Of a stretch of DNA of 36,751 nucleotides, positions 34,633 through 36,751 are shown piece after piece (positions within the stretch are counted from its first letter, which is position 1; each line of letters begins with the position of its first letter). The DNA lies in assembly GCA_016187835.1 (NCBI GenBank), contig JACPIY010000023.1:1-36751 (forward strand). Reading direction: 5' to 3'. This DNA comes from Deltaproteobacteria bacterium (lineage in GTDB: Bacteria; Desulfobacterota_D; UBA1144; Nemesobacterales; CSP1-2). The notes beneath the pieces were generated by a model that saw only the letters and a program-made list of their open reading frames with translations, was not told the DNA's origin and ran no database searches. The position numbers and the translations under genes are program-made.

Positions 34633-34660
34633 GTAGGGGTTCAAAATTTTGAACCCCTAC
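34633..34660. terminator. Perfect 28-nt palindrome between convergent genes, probable bidirectional terminator
   Basis: GTAGGGGTTCAAAA followed directly by its reverse complement. The inner 26 nt are identical to 16285-16310. Both copies lie between genes that converge. Confidence 0.75.
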
Positions 34661-34674
34661 TGAATGTTTAATCC

Positions 34675-35568
34675 TTATCTAAGAAATCGCAGAATATCTT
34701 GTAGATGGATGATTATAGCCGTAACTACTACCCAGAGAAATACACATATAAACAGTCCTCTATCTTTAAGAAGGGCTTCTGTCGGTTCTCCGTTTGAATT
34801 GGTTTGTACGAGGTACACATAGCGAAGAACGCCGTAGCATACGAAAGGAACTGTTATAAAAAGCCCTTTTACGCCTCTCTCCACTACATATATCGAGTAA
34901 GTTACAATCGCGGTTGTTGAAAAAATACCTAATGTGCTATCGAGGAAATTAACCGTGTATTTGGCAAGGACCTTTCTGTGAGAGGTTGAATTATCGAAGG
35001 ATGAAAGTTCAAAACGCCTCTTGCCAAAGGCAAGGAGAAGTGAAAGTAGAAAAGTTACTATAAAAAGCCATGTTGAGACCCGTATTCTTGAAGCTATTCC
35101 TCCGGCTTCAATTCTAAAAACGAAACCGAGAGCGATACAAAAAGCATCCAGTATTAATACATGTTGGAGAGAAAACGAATATACAACATCGAGTAAAAGA
35201 TAGAGAAATATTATTAATATGAATTCCTTGCCGAATCTAAGGGAAAGTCCTATTGATACTGCGAGGGTCAACAAAATCAGAAGGACTGCTTGGACTGTGT
35301 TTATCCTGCCCGATGCGATGGGCCGGAGTTTCTTTTTTGGGTGATGTCTGTCAGCCTCCTTATCATACAAGTCGTTTATTATGTATCCTGCCGAAGACGC
35401 AAATGAAAAAGCAAAAAAGGCCTGAACCATTTTTAAAAACACCTCGGTGTGATTGAAGAGCACGCCGCCGAACAGGGGAGGGGCAAAAATTAGCAGGTTT
35501 TTTACCCAGTGAGGGGGCCTGAGGAGGTAGATAAAATCTTTAAGGGGAATTTTCATTTGGGTTATCAT
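34675..35568 (-). CDS. UbiA-family prenyltransferase, DPPR-synthase-like
   Basis: The 297-aa membrane protein has about eight to nine transmembrane segments. The first Asp-rich motif is NDLYDKEADR (65-74), followed by HPKKKLRPIASG. A later YSFSLQHVLILDAFCIALGF and RIEAGG are typical of 5-phosphoribosyl transferases acting on polyprenyl phosphate (Rv3806c group) rather than of ubiquinone or heme prenyltransferases. Such enzymes make the arabinofuranose donor lipid. Whether this bacterium makes such glycans is not visible. The MKIPLKDF start at residue 6 is an alternative. It is convergent with cofE. Confidence 0.82.
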   Translation of the reverse strand: MITQMKIPLKDFIYLLRPPHWVKNLLIFAPPLFGGVLFNHTEVFLKMVQAFFAFSFASSAGYIINDLYDKEADRHHPKKKLRPIASGRINTVQAVLLILLTLAVSIGLSLRFGKEFILIIFLYLLLDVVYSFSLQHVLILDAFCIALGFVFRIEAGGIASRIRVSTWLFIVTFLLSLLLAFGKRRFELSSFDNSTSHRKVLAKYTVNFLDSTLGIFSTTAIVTYSIYVVERGVKGLFITVPFVCYGVLRYVYLVQTNSNGEPTEALLKDRGLFICVFLWVVVTAIIIHLQDILRFLR

Positions 35569-35694
35569 TCTACAGTCTCTAAAACATATTGCAATGAGTT
35601 TAGTCAGGTCTCAGGTATTATTATAGTCAATCACGTGGCTTTCCGTAGAGTCGTTGGGATATACCTTTGGTGTTTATTCCTCAGTTTGGGAGAA

Positions 35695-36495
35695 ATGGCA
35701 ATAAAAACATGGCGCAGCGGAATAGTGCATATCAAAATAACAGGCGGATGTTTTGTCTCTTTCTTCTTCGTGATGTCTCTAATTTATGGATTGTCCGGGG
35801 GATGTAGCAATATGAAAGATACGGAAAAACGACATTTCTATAAGATTGCTCATCGTGGAGCAAGTGCCTATGAGCCTGAAAATACATTGCGGTCCTTCAA
35901 GCGCGCAATAGAAATCGGGGCTGAGATGATGGAGTTTGACGTGAGGTTTTCTCAGGATGGTCATCTTGTGATCATTCACGATAAAAAGGTAGACAGAACA
36001 ACAAACGGACACGGTTTGGTAAGGGAAATGACACTTAGTGAGCTTAAAAAGCTCGATGCGGGGAAAGGAGAGAAAATTCCTACCCTGGAAGAGGTATTTG
36101 ATTTTGGGAAAGGAACAATAAAATTTGTGGTTGAGTTAAAAGATAGAGGAACCGAGGAAAAGGTTATAAACCTGGTAAGGGATAAAGGTTTAATTGATGA
36201 TGTATTTCTTGTGTCCTTTCATTGCGATCTGATAAAAAGGGCAAAGAGTTTAGAGCCGAGGATAAGGACAGGACTAATTATGCTTTTTTCTTTTGACACG
36301 GTGGGAAAAGGAAAAGAATGCCGAGCAGATGCAGTTGCTCCATCTCAATATTTTATTACTAGAGGCATGGTAGAGAAAGTTAATAAAAACGGTATGTTTT
36401 TGTTTGCCTGGACTGTTGATGATCCCAAGAAAGCTAAAAAACTTAAGGAAATAGGAGTGGACGGCATAGTTACCAATAAACCGGATTTATTATAA
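35695..36495 (+). CDS. Glycerophosphodiester phosphodiesterase, lipoprotein form
   Basis: I start at the ATG at 35695 because it gives a signal sequence with a lipobox (LIYGLSGGC, Cys37), although the hydrophobic stretch begins unusually far in. The GDPD domain follows: His53 in AHRGAS, PENT, MEFDVRFSQDG, IIHDKKVDRTT, VVELKDR and a final FAWTVDDPKKAKKL/GVDGIVTNKP. It cleaves glycerophosphodiesters to glycerol 3-phosphate and alcohol, here outside the inner membrane. The longer frame to 35509 overlaps the divergent UbiA gene and is less likely. A hairpin follows directly after the stop. Confidence 0.85.
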   Translation: MAIKTWRSGIVHIKITGGCFVSFFFVMSLIYGLSGGCSNMKDTEKRHFYKIAHRGASAYEPENTLRSFKRAIEIGAEMMEFDVRFSQDGHLVIIHDKKVDRTTNGHGLVREMTLSELKKLDAGKGEKIPTLEEVFDFGKGTIKFVVELKDRGTEEKVINLVRDKGLIDDVFLVSFHCDLIKRAKSLEPRIRTGLIMLFSFDTVGKGKECRADAVAPSQYFITRGMVEKVNKNGMFLFAWTVDDPKKAKKLKEIGVDGIVTNKPDLL

Positions 36496-36523
36496 GTAGA
36501 GACGCATTGCTATGCGTCTCTAC
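36496..36523. repeat. Palindrome at the GDPD stop codon
   Basis: GTAGAGACGCAT pairs with ATGCGTCTCTAC around TGCT. It begins with the first base after the TAA of the GDPD gene and is followed by a T-rich run, so it may serve as a terminator. Confidence 0.75.
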
Positions 36524-36566
36524 AGTATCTTTGTTTTTTATTTTTTAGGGGTTAGAATACTAAATC

Positions 36567-36751
36567 ATGGGAATTTTTGATGAGGTTAAGTCAGATTTTA
36601 ACGCTGTATTTGAAAGGGACCCTGCTGCAAGGAGCACCCTTGAAGTGATATTTGCTTATCCCGGATTTCATGCAATATTCCTTCACCGCATATCCAATTG
36701 GTTATGGAATAATCACCTTGAGCTTCTGGCAAGGGGGCTTTCACACATTTC
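36567..36751 (+). CDS. cysE: Serine O-acetyltransferase, N-terminal part
   Basis: From the ATG at 36567 the frame reads MGIFDEVKSDFNAVFERDPAA, then TLEVIFAYPGFHAIFLHRIS and NWLWNNHLELLARGLSHIS up to the window edge (61 codons). This is the helical start of bacterial serine acetyltransferase, the first step of cysteine synthesis from serine and acetyl-CoA. The left-handed beta-helix and catalytic His lie outside the window. No strong ribosome site is seen. Confidence 0.88.
   Translation, partial: MGIFDEVKSDFNAVFERDPAARSTLEVIFAYPGFHAIFLHRISNWLWNNHLELLARGLSHI

Noticed and set aside
35509-35694. Longer start for the GDPD gene
   Set aside because: It overlaps the divergent UbiA-family gene and adds no recognisable domain; 35695 gives a lipobox.
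1-36751. CRISPR arrays, tRNA or rRNA genes
   Set aside because: No regularly spaced repeats, no tRNA cloverleaf and no rRNA sequence were seen. The repeats present are single palindromes or one pair of direct repeats.

Overview
This window is chromosomal DNA from an uncultured or poorly characterised bacterium of moderate-to-low GC content. It carries bacterial ribosomal protein genes (rplY, rpsF, rpsR, rplI), a lipoprotein-bearing envelope, HtrA and sigma-70-like promoters. It combines these with several traits more often met in archaea or deep-branching bacteria: split CofG and CofH for the F420 chromophore, CofE, an archaeal-type Thi4 thiazole synthase, a K+-dependent membrane pyrophosphatase and a glucosylglycerate pathway. 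I cannot name the phylum with confidence; a Desulfobacterota, Dadabacteria or Tectomicrobia-like lineage would fit.

Layout. Positions 1-6016 (minus strand) hold a compatible-solute locus. gpgS and a gpgP-like phosphatase overlap, followed by an internally deleted glycerate 2-kinase, a pyruvate kinase lacking its B domain, a mannosylglycerate-synthase-like glycosyltransferase, a small unknown gene and a partial isochorismatase-family hydrolase. Positions 6157-10412 hold terC, two secreted unknowns (one with an HExxH motif), a FIST-domain protein and a PPOX/F420-type flavoprotein. Positions 10516-16261 are a housekeeping block: prs-rplY-pth-hppA, then rpsF-rpsR-rplI. Positions 16315-22942 carry a DUF4412-like secreted protein, thi4, a secreted protein beside a PAS-LuxR regulator, an unknown Cys/His-rich protein, RidA and HtrA. 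Positions 23344-28888 carry cofG-cofH and a large FAD/Fe-S oxidoreductase.

Positions 28889-33843 form a degenerate accessory zone. It contains a wrecked cyclase-ATPase-TPR gene, a dead mazEF pair, an intact SDR gene and the last ~64 codons of an aldehyde dehydrogenase. After it come cofE, a UbiA-family prenyltransferase, a GDPD lipoprotein and the start of cysE.

Two themes run through the window. The first is a dispersed family of short, near-perfect palindromes, often with GTAGGGG/CCCCTAC-type ends. They lie mainly beside gene 3' ends (two share an identical 26-nt sequence at convergent gene pairs), and several lie in frame inside the decayed cyclase gene. The second is repeated loss of internal blocks from genes (pyruvate kinase, glycerate kinase, cyclase-ATPase) together with truncated mazF and ALDH remnants. 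This means either active decay by deletion or assembly collapse, and reads should settle which. In metabolism, CofG, CofH and CofE make and glutamylate F420, and the PPOX protein is a possible user. GpgS and GpgP would make glucosylglycerate, and the third glycosyltransferase may extend it.
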